A stretch of DNA of 64,000 nt from RPRB01 sp035543115 (GCA_035543115.1 DATKKF010000037.1:43084-107083), one strand, 5' to 3'. Shown: positions 27,440 through 38,051, counted from the stretch's first letter. The notes: generated by a model from the sequence alone, not told the origin. Numbers and translations: made by a program.

Positions 27440-27850
27440 TCAAGGTGAAGCGTTGGACCTGCCCCACCGGTGCCGGAGATACGCCGCCCCGAGGGTCAGG
27501 ACGATGCCCCCGAGCGCCACGCAGGCCACGTACAGCGGGGCGAAGACGATGGTGAGCGCAGCGAGTGGATCGGCCTGGATGTCGAAGGTGTGCGCCGACC
27601 AGACGAGCGCCGCCGCGGTGAGCAGCGCCGCGAAGACCGGGAAGCGCCCCCCTGGTCCGCGCGACGCCCAGAAGGCGCCGACCACCAGCCCGGGGAAGCT
27701 CAGCCACGCCACCTCGAACAGCACCTGCCCGGTGGTGGTCGGGAGGTTCCTCCTCGGCGAGAAGCCCACCGCGATGGTGAGGAACCAGGTCGCCACCGCG
27801 CCCACCGCGCAGACGACCACCTTCCCGGTGGAGCTCCTGGGCCTTCGCAT
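27440..27850 (-). CDS. Four-helix integral membrane protein, unknown function
   Basis: A 136-residue very hydrophobic protein with four predicted membrane helices: VVVCAVGAVATWFLTIAVGF, LFEVAWLSFPGLVVGAFW, VFAALLTAAALVWS and YVACVALGGIVLTLGAAYL. A basic start (MRRPRSSTGK) suggests the N-terminus is inside. It is 14 bp downstream of the isomerase gene and 61 bp upstream of livK, so it could belong to the same transcript. I do not recognise the family and assign no function. Confidence 0.7.
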   Translation of the reverse strand: MRRPRSSTGKVVVCAVGAVATWFLTIAVGFSPRRNLPTTTGQVLFEVAWLSFPGLVVGAFWASRGPGGRFPVFAALLTAAALVWSAHTFDIQADPLAALTIVFAPLYVACVALGGIVLTLGAAYLRHRWGRSNASP

Positions 27851-27864
27851 CGCGCCCTCGCGGC

Positions 27865-28470
27865 TCAGCAGAGAACCCGCTCTCCCCGGGCCCAGGCGAC
27901 GGCGTCCTCCAGGCGGTCGTCACCCCAGAAGAGCTCACCGTCGATCAGGAAGGTGGGCGCACCGAAGATGCCCTGGCGCGCGGCCTGCTCGGTGGCGGCC
28001 CGGAGCGCGTCCTTGACCGGCTGGCTCACGGCGCGGGACACCACCGCGGCGCCTTCACGGCCGAGCGCGGAGACGATGCCGGCCATGACGCCCGGGTCGG
28101 CGATGTCGGCATCCCCGGCGAACTCGGCACGGTACGTCGCCCGGACGCAGTCCTCGCCCCAGCCCTCGCCCAGGGCCACCAGCGCCACCCGGCTGGCGAG
28201 CACCGAGTGCCGGGGGAAGCGGCTCGGCTGACGGACGGTGATGCCCCGGCGGGCGGCGCGGCGCGGGACGTCGCGCCACATCCATCGCCCCTTGGCGGGG
28301 AAGAGGTTGAACGGCGAGTCGTTCCAGCCCTGCGCCTGGAAGATGGGTCCGAGCAGGAACGGATGCCACCGGACGTCGAGGCCCCGCGCCACGTCCGCAA
28401 TGCGGAGGGCGGCGAGGGCGGAGTAGGGGCTGGCCAGGTCGAACCAGAAGTCGATCGTCGCCGCGCTCAC
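27865..28470 (-). CDS. DsbA-fold 2-hydroxychromene-2-carboxylate isomerase-like protein
   Basis: A 201-residue thioredoxin/kappa-GST-fold protein. The N-terminal ATIDFWFDLASPYSALAALR is the signature of 2-hydroxychromene-2-carboxylate isomerases (glutathione-dependent, naphthalene catabolism) and related DsbA oxidoreductases. The SPYS position has no Cys, as in the isomerase group. Further family features are LGPIFQAQGWNDSPFN and the C-terminal IFGAPTFLIDGELFWGDDRL. The start GTG 28470 is chosen because it places the first strand at residue 4; the frame extends 15 codons upstream without sense. No aromatic catabolism genes are nearby, so the actual substrate is uncertain. Glutathione from gshB would be its cofactor. 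Confidence 0.88.
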   Translation of the reverse strand: MSAATIDFWFDLASPYSALAALRIADVARGLDVRWHPFLLGPIFQAQGWNDSPFNLFPAKGRWMWRDVPRRAARRGITVRQPSRFPRHSVLASRVALVALGEGWGEDCVRATYRAEFAGDADIADPGVMAGIVSALGREGAAVVSRAVSQPVKDALRAATEQAARQGIFGAPTFLIDGELFWGDDRLEDAVAWARGERVLC

Positions 28471-28552
28471 AGCGCCGACTCTGGCGGCCCGGCACAGGGC
28501 AGCGCAAGTGGACAACCGGGCGGCAGCTGGACATCAGAGGCCGGCTTCTCCC

Positions 28553-29950
28553 ATGTTCCCGACCTCTCCCATCCCCGCGCGCTCGCGCGACGAGCTGCGC
28601 ATCCTGGTGCGGCTGGCGCTGCCGCTGGCCCTGGCCCAGGCGGGGCAGGCGCTGATGGGCCTCGTGGACACCGCGGTGGTGGGACGGGCCGGTGCGGTGC
28701 AGCTGGCCGGTGCGGCGCTGGGCAACGCGGTGGTGTTCACCGTCTGCATCGTGGGCATCGGAACCCTGATGGGGGCGGATCCGCTCATCAGCCAGGCGCT
28801 CGGCGCGAGCGACCCGGTGCGGGCGCGGCGTCTGTACTGGCAGGCGCTGCGGGTCGCGCTGGCGGCGAGCGGGGCGATCCTCCTGCCCACGCTCGGGCTC
28901 GCGTACCTGCTCGAGCCGTTCGGCATCGCCGCCGACGTGGCCAGGGCTGCCCGGGAGTTCGTCTGGTGGCGGTTGCCCGGGGTCGCCGCGCTGCTGGTGT
29001 TCTACGCGCAGCGGAGCTACGTGCAGTCGGTGGGCGCGGCTCGGGCGCTGGTCTGGGCCACGGTGCTGGCCAACGTGGTGAACCTGCTCGGGGACCTCCT
29101 CCTCGTCTTCGGCGGGGCCCGGCTGCCGGCGTGGACCGGCCCGCTGCGGTGGATCCCTCCGATGGGCGCGGGCGGCTCTGCGCTGGCGACGAGCCTGGTG
29201 CAGATCTGCGAGGTCGTCTTCCTGGCCTGGGTGGTCCGGCAGATCTCCATCCCGGGGCGCCCGGCGGACCTCCACCGGCGCCTGCCCGAGGACGAGCGGC
29301 GCATTCTCCGGATCGGCGTTCCCATCGGCCTGCACTTCGGGGCCGAGGTGGGGGTCTTCGCGCTGGCGGGGTTCCTCGCCGGGAGGCTGGGCGCCGAGAG
29401 CCTCGCCGCCCATCAGATTGCCCTCACCTACTCCTCGGTCACCTTCACCTTCGCCATGGGCATCGGCAACGCGGGGAGCGTGCGGGTGGGGCTGGCGGTG
29501 GGCGCCCGCGACACCCCCGGCGCGCGTCGCGCGGGGCTGCTCGCCTTCGCCGCGGGCGCGGCGTTCATGGGCTGCGCGGCCATCACCTACCTCCTCGTCC
29601 CCGGGCCCCTGGTCGCCACGATGACCGACGCGCCGGCCATCGCCGCGCTCGCGGTGCCGCTGTTCATGGTGGCCGCCGTCTTCCAGGTCTCGGACGGGCT
29701 GCAGGGCGTGGGAGCCGGGGTCCTCCGAGGTGCGGGCGACAGCCGCTTCACCTTCACCGCCAACATCCTCGGGCACTACCTGGTCGGGCTCCCGCTGGCG
29801 CTGCTGCTCGGCTTCGAGCTGCGCTGGGGCGTCCTCGGCATCTGGTGGGGGCTCGCCGCCGGGCTCACCGCGGTCGCCGCGGCGCTGGTGTGGCGCTTCC
29901 TCCGGGTCTCGGGCCGGGAGATCATCCCGCTCGCGCTCCCCGAGGCCTGA
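28553..29950 (+). CDS. MATE-family multidrug/cation exporter
   Basis: A 465-residue, 12-helix efflux protein of the DinF/NorM superfamily, which exports cationic or drug-like compounds using sodium or proton gradients. The internal repeat is visible: LPLALAQAGQALMGLVDTAV near 25 and PIGLHFGAEVGVFALAGFLA near 258. Each is followed by the second conserved block (AGAALGNAVVFTVCIVGIGT; LAAHQIALTYSSVTFTFAMG). ATG 28553 is used; GTG 28508 would add 15 residues unlike the family start. The gene is divergent from the isomerase and convergent with dnaK, sharing a hairpin. Confidence 0.95.
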   Translation: MFPTSPIPARSRDELRILVRLALPLALAQAGQALMGLVDTAVVGRAGAVQLAGAALGNAVVFTVCIVGIGTLMGADPLISQALGASDPVRARRLYWQALRVALAASGAILLPTLGLAYLLEPFGIAADVARAAREFVWWRLPGVAALLVFYAQRSYVQSVGAARALVWATVLANVVNLLGDLLLVFGGARLPAWTGPLRWIPPMGAGGSALATSLVQICEVVFLAWVVRQISIPGRPADLHRRLPEDERRILRIGVPIGLHFGAEVGVFALAGFLAGRLGAESLAAHQIALTYSSVTFTFAMGIGNAGSVRVGLAVGARDTPGARRAGLLAFAAGAAFMGCAAITYLLVPGPLVATMTDAPAIAALAVPLFMVAAVFQVSDGLQGVGAGVLRGAGDSRFTFTANILGHYLVGLPLALLLGFELRWGVLGIWWGLAAGLTAVAAALVWRFLRVSGREIIPLALPEA

Positions 29951-29964
29951 CAGCGTTTCCGCTG

Positions 29965-29971
<7 letters not shown>
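29944..29971. terminator. Perfect 12-bp bidirectional hairpin containing both stop codons
   Basis: GGCCTGACAGCG (29944-29955), loop TTTC, CGCTGTCAGGCC (29960-29971). The MATE stop TGA (29948-29950) lies in the left arm and the dnaK stop in the right arm, which the symmetry forces to the same TGA. The stem is perfect, with a tetraloop and no U tract. A strong bidirectional transcription terminator or 3'-end stabiliser is likely. Confidence 0.8.
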
Positions 29972-31797
<1,826 letters not shown>

Positions 31798-31801
31798 GGT
31801 C

Positions 31802-32584
31802 TTACGTGTTCCCCCCGGAGGCTTCCGTCTCAGACGACGGTGGCGCGCCCTCCGCCACCTCGGGCTCCCGGGCGGCAGACGTGACGGCCGGGGGCTCGGG
31901 CGTCGAGGGCGTGGCGCTTTCCTGAGCCGCAGGAGACGGCAGACGGGCCACCATCACCAGCGCCGGGCGCACCAGCCGGTCGTGGAGGGTGAAGCCGCGG
32001 AGCACCTCGGTGCTGACGGTGTTCGCCGGGAGGTCGTCCCGTTGCTCGTGGCCCATCGCCTCGTGCAGGTGCGGGTCGAACGGCTTGCCCCGCGCGCTGA
32101 ACGACCTCAGGCCCTGCTTCCCGAGCGTGTCCTCCAGCAGCTTGCGTGTCATCCTCACACCCTCGGCCAGGCCGTCCCACTTGCCGGTCCGGTCGCCGAG
32201 GTCGAGCGCCCGGTCCAGGTTGTCGACGACCGGGAGCAGGTCTTTCAAGACGCGTTCCATCCCGTAACGGACGACCTCCTCGCGCTCGCGCTGGGCCCGC
32301 TTCCGGGCGTTGTCCAGGTCCGCCATGGCCCGCAGCGTGCGCTCGCGCTCCTGGTCCACCTGCGCCGACAGCTCGCGCTCGCGCGCCTCGAGCGCCTCCA
32401 CCCGCGCCTTGAGCGCGGCGGCCTCCTCAGCCTGGCGGTCGACCGCGGGTGGGGCAGACCCCTCGCCAGACGCGGTCTCGCGCTGCTTCTCGACGCTCTC
32501 CAGGGCCGCGGCGATGACGTCCTCGCCGATGTTCGTGGAGAACTTGCCTGTCTCGGAGCCCACCGGGACCGCTGATTCTGACAC
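31802..32584 (-). CDS. grpE: Nucleotide exchange factor GrpE
   Basis: A 260-residue GrpE, releasing ADP from the DnaK encoded next door. The long helix/coiled coil covers about residues 45-110 (LKARVEALEARERELSAQVD and so on; RAMADLDNARKRAQREREEV). The head domain has FDPHLHEAMGHEQRDDLPAN and VSTEVLRGFTLHDRLVRPAL. It is longer than usual (about 200) because of an N-terminal Ser/Gly-rich lead and a Pro/Ala/Ser/Glu-rich C-terminal tail of about 50 residues that looks disordered. GTG 32584 is used. Four bases separate it from dnaK and 27 from the upstream small gene. Confidence 0.95.
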   Translation of the reverse strand: MSESAVPVGSETGKFSTNIGEDVIAAALESVEKQRETASGEGSAPPAVDRQAEEAAALKARVEALEARERELSAQVDQERERTLRAMADLDNARKRAQREREEVVRYGMERVLKDLLPVVDNLDRALDLGDRTGKWDGLAEGVRMTRKLLEDTLGKQGLRSFSARGKPFDPHLHEAMGHEQRDDLPANTVSTEVLRGFTLHDRLVRPALVMVARLPSPAAQESATPSTPEPPAVTSAAREPEVAEGAPPSSETEASGGNT

Positions 32585-32611
32585 AGGTGATGGACGTCAG
32601 GAGCTTCGAGG

Positions 32612-32971
32612 TCAGCGCGGGCGGCGCTTTGACCGCTTGCTCCCCGCGCCCGACCCTCGTGTGGTCGTGGGGGCGCCCTTCGCCTTCTTGGCCGCCGGTC
32701 TGCGGGTCTTGGCCGACCGGGTGGGTGCCGCTTTCGGTCGCTCGACCCCGAGCGCCTCCTCCGCCCGGCTCCGCGCCTCGATGAACTTGGACTTCGCCCA
32801 GGTGCGCAGCTCGGCCACACGTGCCTTCAGACGCTCTTGCTGCGCCGGATCCCTCAGCTCGTCGATCGTCCGCTGCGCCTCCCCGAGCAGCTCCTCCCCG
32901 GTGCGCTTGAGGTCCTCGCCAGTCTTCCTCACGAACTCGAGCAGCCTGTCGTCCCACTGCTGTTCGGGCAT
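32612..32971 (-). CDS. Small helical protein with histone-like basic tail
   Basis: A 119-residue protein of unknown family. The N-terminal 75 residues are amphipathic and helical (LLEFVRKTGEDLKRTGEELL; ERLKARVAELRTWAKSKFIE), somewhat phasin-like. The last 45 are Lys/Arg/Ala/Pro rich (KTRRPAAKKAKGAPTTTRGS), like histone H1 or polyhydroxyalkanoate granule proteins. This suggests nucleic-acid or polyanion binding; it is inference. ATG 32971 lies 40 bp after larC, and the gene is 27 bp before grpE. No transmembrane segment or signal peptide is seen. Confidence 0.65.
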   Translation of the reverse strand: MPEQQWDDRLLEFVRKTGEDLKRTGEELLGEAQRTIDELRDPAQQERLKARVAELRTWAKSKFIEARSRAEEALGVERPKAAPTRSAKTRRPAAKKAKGAPTTTRGSGAGSKRSKRRPR

Positions 32972-33011
32972 CTCGTCCTCCCGTCGTCAGGCTCCAGGCA
33001 CCCCGGAGCGT

Positions 33012-34187
33012 TCAGCGGCGGCGAGCGTACGCCGCCAGGGCCTCGGCCCACACCTGCTTGAAAGGAACCCCGGCCGCCTGCGCGCGGGCCCGCACGTCCT
33101 CGTATTCCGGAGCCGCGTTCAAGGTCTCCCCGTCGAGACTTCCCACCTTCACCCGCACCGGGCCGTGGGCAGTCTCCACCTCCACGTGGGCCCGGTCGAG
33201 CACCGTGCGCTGGACCGGCCAGGCCCGCACTCCCAGCGTGGGCGACTCGGTGAGAAGCCGCCGGACCACCTGGGCGCGCTCGGCCCCGGAGACCAGGACC
33301 GAGAGCACGTGTCCCGGCCGGCTCTTCTTCAGCGTCACCGGGGCCACCCAGGCGTCGAGCGCATCCTGACCGGCGAGCGTCTCGACCAGGTACCCGAGCA
33401 GCTGCGGGGTGGCATCGTCCAGGGTCACCGCCAGCTCCCAGACGTCCGCGGCCGAGGCCTCGGCGGCCGTGCCGAGCGTGGCGCGGAGGACGTTGGGCCG
33501 GTCCGGCAGCTCGCGGCGGCCGAGCCCGTAGCCGGTTCGCTGGAGGCGCATCGGCGGGGGCGGGCCGGATCGGCTGAGGGCGCGGAGCAGCGCCGCGCCG
33601 GTGGGGGTGGTGAGCTCGCCCTGGCCCTCGAAGCGCACCGGGGTGTCGCGGAGGATCTCCAGGGTGGCAGGCACCGGCACCGGAAGGCGCCCGTGCATCG
33701 TCTCCACCATCCCGCTGCCGAGCGGTGGGGGCGCGGAGACCACCTCCGGCTGCCCGAGCAGCTCGAGCGCCAGCGCTGCGCCACAGACGTCGACGATGCT
33801 GTCCACCGCGCCCACCTCGTGGAAGTGGACCGACTCCAGCGACACGTCGTGGACCTTCGCCTCGGCGCGGCCGATGACCTCGAAGACGGCGCGGGCCTGC
33901 GCCTTCGCCCGGGGTGGGAGCGCGCTGGCCTCGATGCGTCCGAGGATCTCGCTCAACCCGCGGTGTACGTGCGGCACCTCGGAAGAGACCGTGACGTTGA
34001 GGTGCACCCCGGAGATGGACTGCCGGACGGCGCGGCTCACCTCGAATCCCCAGCCGTCCAGGCCGAGGGAGCGCAGCCCCGATTCGAGCACTGCCGGGTC
34101 CACCCCGAGGTCGAGCATCGCGGCGAGGAACATGTCTCCGGCGATTCCCCCCACCGGCTCGAGGTAGAGCACCGTGGACCCGCTCAT
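33012..34187 (-). CDS. larC: Nickel-pincer cofactor nickel insertase LarC
   Basis: A 391-residue LarC, which inserts nickel into the pincer nucleotide of lactate racemase and related enzymes. The N-terminal family start is LYLEPVGGIAGDMFLAAMLD, then HVHRGLSEILGRIEAS and SLESVHFHEVGAVDSIVDVC (metal-binding histidines), MVETMHGRLPVPVPATLEIL and ELTTPTGAALLRAL. In Lactobacillus LarC is made by a programmed frameshift; here it is a single uninterrupted frame. The ATG overlaps the larB stop (ATGA). No larE or lactate racemase-like larA is in the window, so the cofactor user must be elsewhere. Confidence 0.93.
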   Translation of the reverse strand: MSGSTVLYLEPVGGIAGDMFLAAMLDLGVDPAVLESGLRSLGLDGWGFEVSRAVRQSISGVHLNVTVSSEVPHVHRGLSEILGRIEASALPPRAKAQARAVFEVIGRAEAKVHDVSLESVHFHEVGAVDSIVDVCGAALALELLGQPEVVSAPPPLGSGMVETMHGRLPVPVPATLEILRDTPVRFEGQGELTTPTGAALLRALSRSGPPPPMRLQRTGYGLGRRELPDRPNVLRATLGTAAEASAADVWELAVTLDDATPQLLGYLVETLAGQDALDAWVAPVTLKKSRPGHVLSVLVSGAERAQVVRRLLTESPTLGVRAWPVQRTVLDRAHVEVETAHGPVRVKVGSLDGETLNAAPEYEDVRARAQAAGVPFKQVWAEALAAYARRR

Positions 34188-34948
34188 CGGCCCCTGCCCG
34201 TCCGGGTGGCGCTGCGCGAGACCAGCGCCGCGTAGAAGCCCGCGCCGAAGCCGTTGTCGATGTTCACCACGGCGACGTTGGAGGCACAGGAGTTGAGCAT
34301 GGTGAGGAGCGCCGAGAGACCCTTGAAGTTCGCTCCGTAGCCGACGCTGGTCGGTACCGCCACCACCGGAATGCCCACCAGTCCGCCGACGACGGAGGCG
34401 AGCGCCCCCTCCATCCCGGCGACGGCGACCGCGACGTGCGCTTCCTGGATCTCGCGCCGTCGCCTGAGAAGCCGGTGCAGCCCGGCCACGCCCACGTCGT
34501 AGATGCGGGCCACGGTGGCCCCCATCGCCTCGGCGGTGAGCGCGGCCTCCTCGGCCACCGGGAGGTTGCTGGTCCCGGCGCAGGTCACCGCGACACGGCC
34601 CGCCCGGGGCCGCCCCTGCGGAAGGTGGAAGAGGTGCGCCTCCGGGTGCCACCGGGCCTTCGGCCAGCGGGCGAGGAGCGGGGCCGCCTTCTCCTCGGTG
34701 AGCCGGGTCACCAGCACCGGCTGCTTCCGCCGCACCAGGACCTCCACGATGCCCAGGAGCTGCTCGAGCGTCTTTCCCTCGCCGTAGACCACCTCGGGGA
34801 ATCCGAAGCGCACGCTTCGGTGCGTGTCCACCGTGGCGTAGCCGAGCTCGGCGAAGGGCAGATCGGTCAGCGCACGGTTGGCCTCGTCCACGGTGGCGCG
34901 GCCACGCTTCACGTCCTCGAGGAGCTTCCTCAGCCGGGTGGGATCCAC
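34184..34948 (-). CDS. larB: Pyridinium dicarboxylate synthase LarB
   Basis: A 254-residue LarB, which carboxylates nicotinic acid adenine dinucleotide in the first step of nickel-pincer nucleotide synthesis. The C-terminal AIR-carboxylase-like domain is clear: VAVTCAGTSNLPVAEEAALT, YDVGVAGLHRLL, VAGMEGALASVVGGLVGIPV and VPTSVGYGANFKGLSALLTM followed by LNSCASNV. The N-terminal RLRKLLEDVKRGRATVDEA and GFPEVVYGEGKT are also family features. GTG 34948 lies 15 bp after the CheC-like gene. Some relatives were once annotated as PurE-like, but larC in the adjacent position settles the assignment. Confidence 0.94.
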   Translation of the reverse strand: MDPTRLRKLLEDVKRGRATVDEANRALTDLPFAELGYATVDTHRSVRFGFPEVVYGEGKTLEQLLGIVEVLVRRKQPVLVTRLTEEKAAPLLARWPKARWHPEAHLFHLPQGRPRAGRVAVTCAGTSNLPVAEEAALTAEAMGATVARIYDVGVAGLHRLLRRRREIQEAHVAVAVAGMEGALASVVGGLVGIPVVAVPTSVGYGANFKGLSALLTMLNSCASNVAVVNIDNGFGAGFYAALVSRSATRTGRGR

Positions 34949-34963
34949 GTCCGGGCCGGTGGC

Positions 34964-35551
34964 TTACGCCATCTTCAGGCCGCGAAGGAACGTCGAGGGT
35001 CCGGGCTCGTCCGGAAGCAGCAGGAAGCGGCCCGAGAGCGGGGAGGCGTAGATCTCGGCCTCCAGCACCCAGCCGCGCTCCCCGGGCAGGCAGATCCGGG
35101 AGATCATCTCCGCCGGCCCCTCGGCCACCACCGGAACCGAGTGCAGCGCGCGCACCCCGCAGAGCCGGACCACCGCCTCGAGCGCCGCGGCGAAGACGAG
35201 GTTGGCCGCGTCGCGGAGCGCCACCTCGGGCGTCTGGAACCGCTGGCCCCCGGCCCCGAGCAAGCGTGAGGTGAGCGTCTGCACGTGCGGCTCGGTGAAG
35301 ACCAGCGAGAGTCCGCCGCCCACGCCGCCACGGAGCTCGGCGTTGACCGAGGTGAGCGGCGCCCCTCTGCCGCCCAGGAGCGCGGTGAGCTGCCCGTGTT
35401 CCAAGAGCCGGACCAGCGGCGGCCAGAGCCCGAACTTCTCGCCGCCGAGCAGGGTGGAGAGGGCACGCGCGGCGTGTCCGGCGGCGACGTTGGTCAGCTC
35501 TCGGAGCGCGTCGGCCTGGGCCTCGGTGAGCTGGGCGGGCACGGGTCTCAC
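34964..35551 (-). CDS. CheC-like chemotaxis phosphatase
   Basis: A 195-residue protein of the CheC/CheX fold, which dephosphorylates CheY. Two similar halves each carry the active-site pattern E/D-x-x-N: ELTNVAAGHAARALSTLLGG near residue 17 and DAANLVFAAALEAVVRLCG near 113, the second with Asp instead of Glu. The strand VSLSLVFTEP-like segment GLSLVFTEPHVQTLTSRLLG lies between them. GTG 35551 is used; the frame is open upstream through the next gene. It is one base from that gene and 15 bp before larB. A CheC is expected in a chemosensory cluster that has CheY, so this assignment is supported by context. Confidence 0.78.
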   Translation of the reverse strand: MRPVPAQLTEAQADALRELTNVAAGHAARALSTLLGGEKFGLWPPLVRLLEHGQLTALLGGRGAPLTSVNAELRGGVGGGLSLVFTEPHVQTLTSRLLGAGGQRFQTPEVALRDAANLVFAAALEAVVRLCGVRALHSVPVVAEGPAEMISRICLPGERGWVLEAEIYASPLSGRFLLLPDEPGPSTFLRGLKMA

Positions 35552-35552
35552 C

Positions 35553-36137
35553 CTATGGTGCAAACGGGCCGGCTGGAATGCTGGCACTCGGGGAGCGCCC
35601 ACCCGTGCCGACCCCGGACCAGAAGCGGAGGTCGCTCCCATCGAAAAAGACGTGCACCGCCGGACAGCGAGCAGCCTGGGGCTGCTCGCGCGAGGTTCCG
35701 GCGCCGCTCCGCGTCCGTCCCCCCGGGCCGGGGCACTCGACGCGCAGGGCACGCCCCTGGGGGGTGGGACAGGCACCGGTCTGCTCCCTGTCGCACTCGA
35801 GCGCGTGCGAGACGACGCCGTGGTCCTCGACGTGCACCCGGACCGCGCTGGCGGGGACGCAGAGCTCGCCAGCGTCCGTGCCGCGGTGCAGGTCCACCCT
35901 CCACCAGCGGCCGACCGGGGAGACCGGCCCCTCGGCGACGAAGAGCACGAGGCGATCCGCTGTCCGGGTGAGCAGCACCACGTCCGGGACCCCGTCGCCG
36001 GTGAGGTCGGTGGAGAGCGACTCGACCACGCCCTTCGGCACCCCGGCGCGCCACGCCAGGCGTTCGGCCACCTTGAGGTCCGCCTCGGAGAGCACCGGGG
36101 TGGCGAGGAGGAGGACACGAATGGCGAGCGCGAGCAT
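35553..36137 (-). CDS. Exported hypothetical protein with DxTGDGxPD loop
   Basis: A 194-residue protein with an N-terminal signal segment (MLALAIRVLLLATPVLSEA). The start is ATG 36137 rather than GTG 36146 because GAGGTG, which contains the GTG, lies six bases before the ATG as a ribosome site. The core has STDLTGDGVPDVVLLTRT, a calcium-binding-like loop as in FG-GAP/VCBS repeats, followed by a beta-rich region, two Cys-containing segments (ALECDREQTGACPTPQG; RCPAVHVFFDGSDLRF) and a Gly/Ser/Pro tail. The gene lies between cheA (15 bp) and the cheC-like gene (1 bp), so it belongs to the same operon and might sense something outside the cytoplasm. The family is not recognised. Confidence 0.75.
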   Translation of the reverse strand: MLALAIRVLLLATPVLSEADLKVAERLAWRAGVPKGVVESLSTDLTGDGVPDVVLLTRTADRLVLFVAEGPVSPVGRWWRVDLHRGTDAGELCVPASAVRVHVEDHGVVSHALECDREQTGACPTPQGRALRVECPGPGGRTRSGAGTSREQPQAARCPAVHVFFDGSDLRFWSGVGTGGRSPSASIPAGPFAP

Positions 36138-36152
36138 CCGGGGCACCTCGCG

Positions 36153-38051
36153 TCAGGCCAGGAGCCGCGGTACGTCGAGGATGAAGACCGGGCGCCCGTT
36201 GCCGAGGATGGTGACTCCGGCGAGGCCCGGCACCCGGTCCAGTGGCCGCGAGAGCGCCTTCAGCACTGCCTCCTCCTGTCCGAGCAGCGCCTCCACCCCG
36301 AGGGCCACGGTCCCCTCCTCCGACTCCATCACCACCCAGGGGTGGGCACGGGCCGGCGCCTCGGAGGGGAGCTCGAGGAGCCGCGCCAGGTCGTGCGCCG
36401 GGACCAGCTGCTGCCCGTAGGAGAGGAGGTCCTCGGACGGCGAGCGGTGCAGCGCCGAGTCCGACAGCTCCACCGCCCCGAGCACCTTGGTGATGGGGAG
36501 CCCGAGCACCTCGCCGCCGGCGCGGACCAGGAGCAGCTGCACCACCGCCACGGTGAGCGGGAGGCGGAGAGTGACGCGGGTACCACGGCCGGGCTGCGAG
36601 TCGAGCTCCAGCGCCCCGCCCAGTGACTCGACCGAGCGCTTCACCGCGTCCATGCCCACCCCGCGGCCGCTGACGTCGTCGACGTCGGTGGCGGTGGAGA
36701 CGCCGGGGAGGCAGGCGAGGAGCAGCGCGTCCCTGGGGGAGAGCCGGGCCGCCGCCTCGGGGCCGAGCTTGCCCCGGGCCACCGCGGCGGCGCGGAGCTT
36801 CTGCGGGTCCATCCCGCGGCCGTCGTCCTCGAGCTCGAGCACCACCCGCTCGCGGGTGCGGCGAACCGAGATGCGCAGCTGGCCCCGCGGAGGCTTGCCT
36901 GCGGTGACCCGCACCTCCGCCGACTCGATGCCGTGGTCCACGGCGTTGCGCAGCAGGTGCAGCAGCGGCTCGGCGATGGCGTCGAGGATGGCGCGGTCGA
37001 TCTCGATCTCCGCGCCGGTGACCGTGATCTCCACGTCCTTGCCGCGCTTCCTGGCGAGGTCGCGCGCGGCGCGGGGCAGCTGGTCGGTCACCACCGCCAC
37101 CGGTGTCATCCGCGCGCCCATGACCTTGCCGTGGAGGTCCTTCACCAGCGCGTGCAGCCGATCGACGCCCTCGTCCAGCGCCGGGCGCTCGTGCTCGGGA
37201 AAGCGGCGGCCGATGTCGCGCAGCCGCGCGGTGGCCAGGAGCAGCTCCCCGGCCATCTCCAGGAAATCGTCGAGGAGCTCGGTGCGGATGCGCACCGTGC
37301 GCGCCGGCTCGGGGAAGGCGGTGGCTGCCGGCGGTTGCGGCGGCGCCGCCTCGGCGACGGGCTCGGCCGAGACGAGCTCCACCTCCGGGACCAGCCCGAG
37401 CGCCGAGCGGACCGGCTCGAGGCCGCCCTCGGTCTCGAGCACCAGCGCCACCCGCCCGTCGGGGATGGCGCCGGCGCGCAGGTCCTCGAGCGACGGGCGG
37501 AGCTGGCTCACCGTGCCCAGGCCGGTGAGCTTCTTGTAGACCAGGAAGGCCCTGGGGCCGGGGCTCTGCGCGGCAGGGAGAATGCGGAAGCGAACCTCGA
37601 AGCGCCCCGAGCCGAGCGGCGCGGGCGCCCTCGCCAGCGGGTCGACCCGCGCCACCTTGGTCGGCCGGGGCGCCTCGCCGGTGAGCGCGGTGACCGCCTC
37701 GCCGAGGCGGCCGAGCAGCTCGGGCTGGAGCGCCGGCGCGTTCCCCTCGCCGGTGCCACGGACCAGGGCCAGCATCGCGTCGGTGGCGGTGAGGAGGAGA
37801 TCCACCCGCTCCCGGCCCAGCGCACCGGGCACCCGGCGCGCGACGTCCACCAGGTCCTCCACCCGGTGCGCAAGCTGGGCGATGGGCTCGAGCCCCATCG
37901 ACGCGGCCATCCCCTTCACCGAGTGTGCGTGGCGGAACAGCGAGTCCACCGTCTCGTTGGCCGGTGCCCCCTCGAGCGTGACCAGGTCGCGCCCCAGCGC
38001 CTCGAGGTGCTCGGAGGCCTCGGCCACGAAGAGTCCGAGGTAGCGGGACAT
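36153..38051 (-). CDS. cheA: Chemotaxis histidine kinase CheA
   Basis: A 632-residue CheA. The Hpt domain carries phospho-acceptor His43 in RHAHSVKGMAASMG. The dimerisation/kinase core has LLRNAVDHGIES near 378 (N box), DDGRGMD (G1) and GRGVGMDAVKRSVES (G2), and the C-terminal CheW-like domain begins near 505. Between them is a segment at about 150-235 (FEVRFRILPAAQSPGPRAFL) in the position of a regulator-binding P2 domain. It lies 20 bp downstream of cheY and 15 bp upstream of the hypothetical gene. It phosphorylates CheY in response to the MCP. Confidence 0.96.
   Translation of the reverse strand: MSRYLGLFVAEASEHLEALGRDLVTLEGAPANETVDSLFRHAHSVKGMAASMGLEPIAQLAHRVEDLVDVARRVPGALGRERVDLLLTATDAMLALVRGTGEGNAPALQPELLGRLGEAVTALTGEAPRPTKVARVDPLARAPAPLGSGRFEVRFRILPAAQSPGPRAFLVYKKLTGLGTVSQLRPSLEDLRAGAIPDGRVALVLETEGGLEPVRSALGLVPEVELVSAEPVAEAAPPQPPAATAFPEPARTVRIRTELLDDFLEMAGELLLATARLRDIGRRFPEHERPALDEGVDRLHALVKDLHGKVMGARMTPVAVVTDQLPRAARDLARKRGKDVEITVTGAEIEIDRAILDAIAEPLLHLLRNAVDHGIESAEVRVTAGKPPRGQLRISVRRTRERVVLELEDDGRGMDPQKLRAAAVARGKLGPEAAARLSPRDALLLACLPGVSTATDVDDVSGRGVGMDAVKRSVESLGGALELDSQPGRGTRVTLRLPLTVAVVQLLLVRAGGEVLGLPITKVLGAVELSDSALHRSPSEDLLSYGQQLVPAHDLARLLELPSEAPARAHPWVVMESEEGTVALGVEALLGQEEAVLKALSRPLDRVPGLAGVTILGNGRPVFILDVPRLLA

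Noticed and set aside
32585..33011. CIRCE element before grpE-dnaK
   Set aside because: Not present in the gaps; the genes are within a long run with short spacers.
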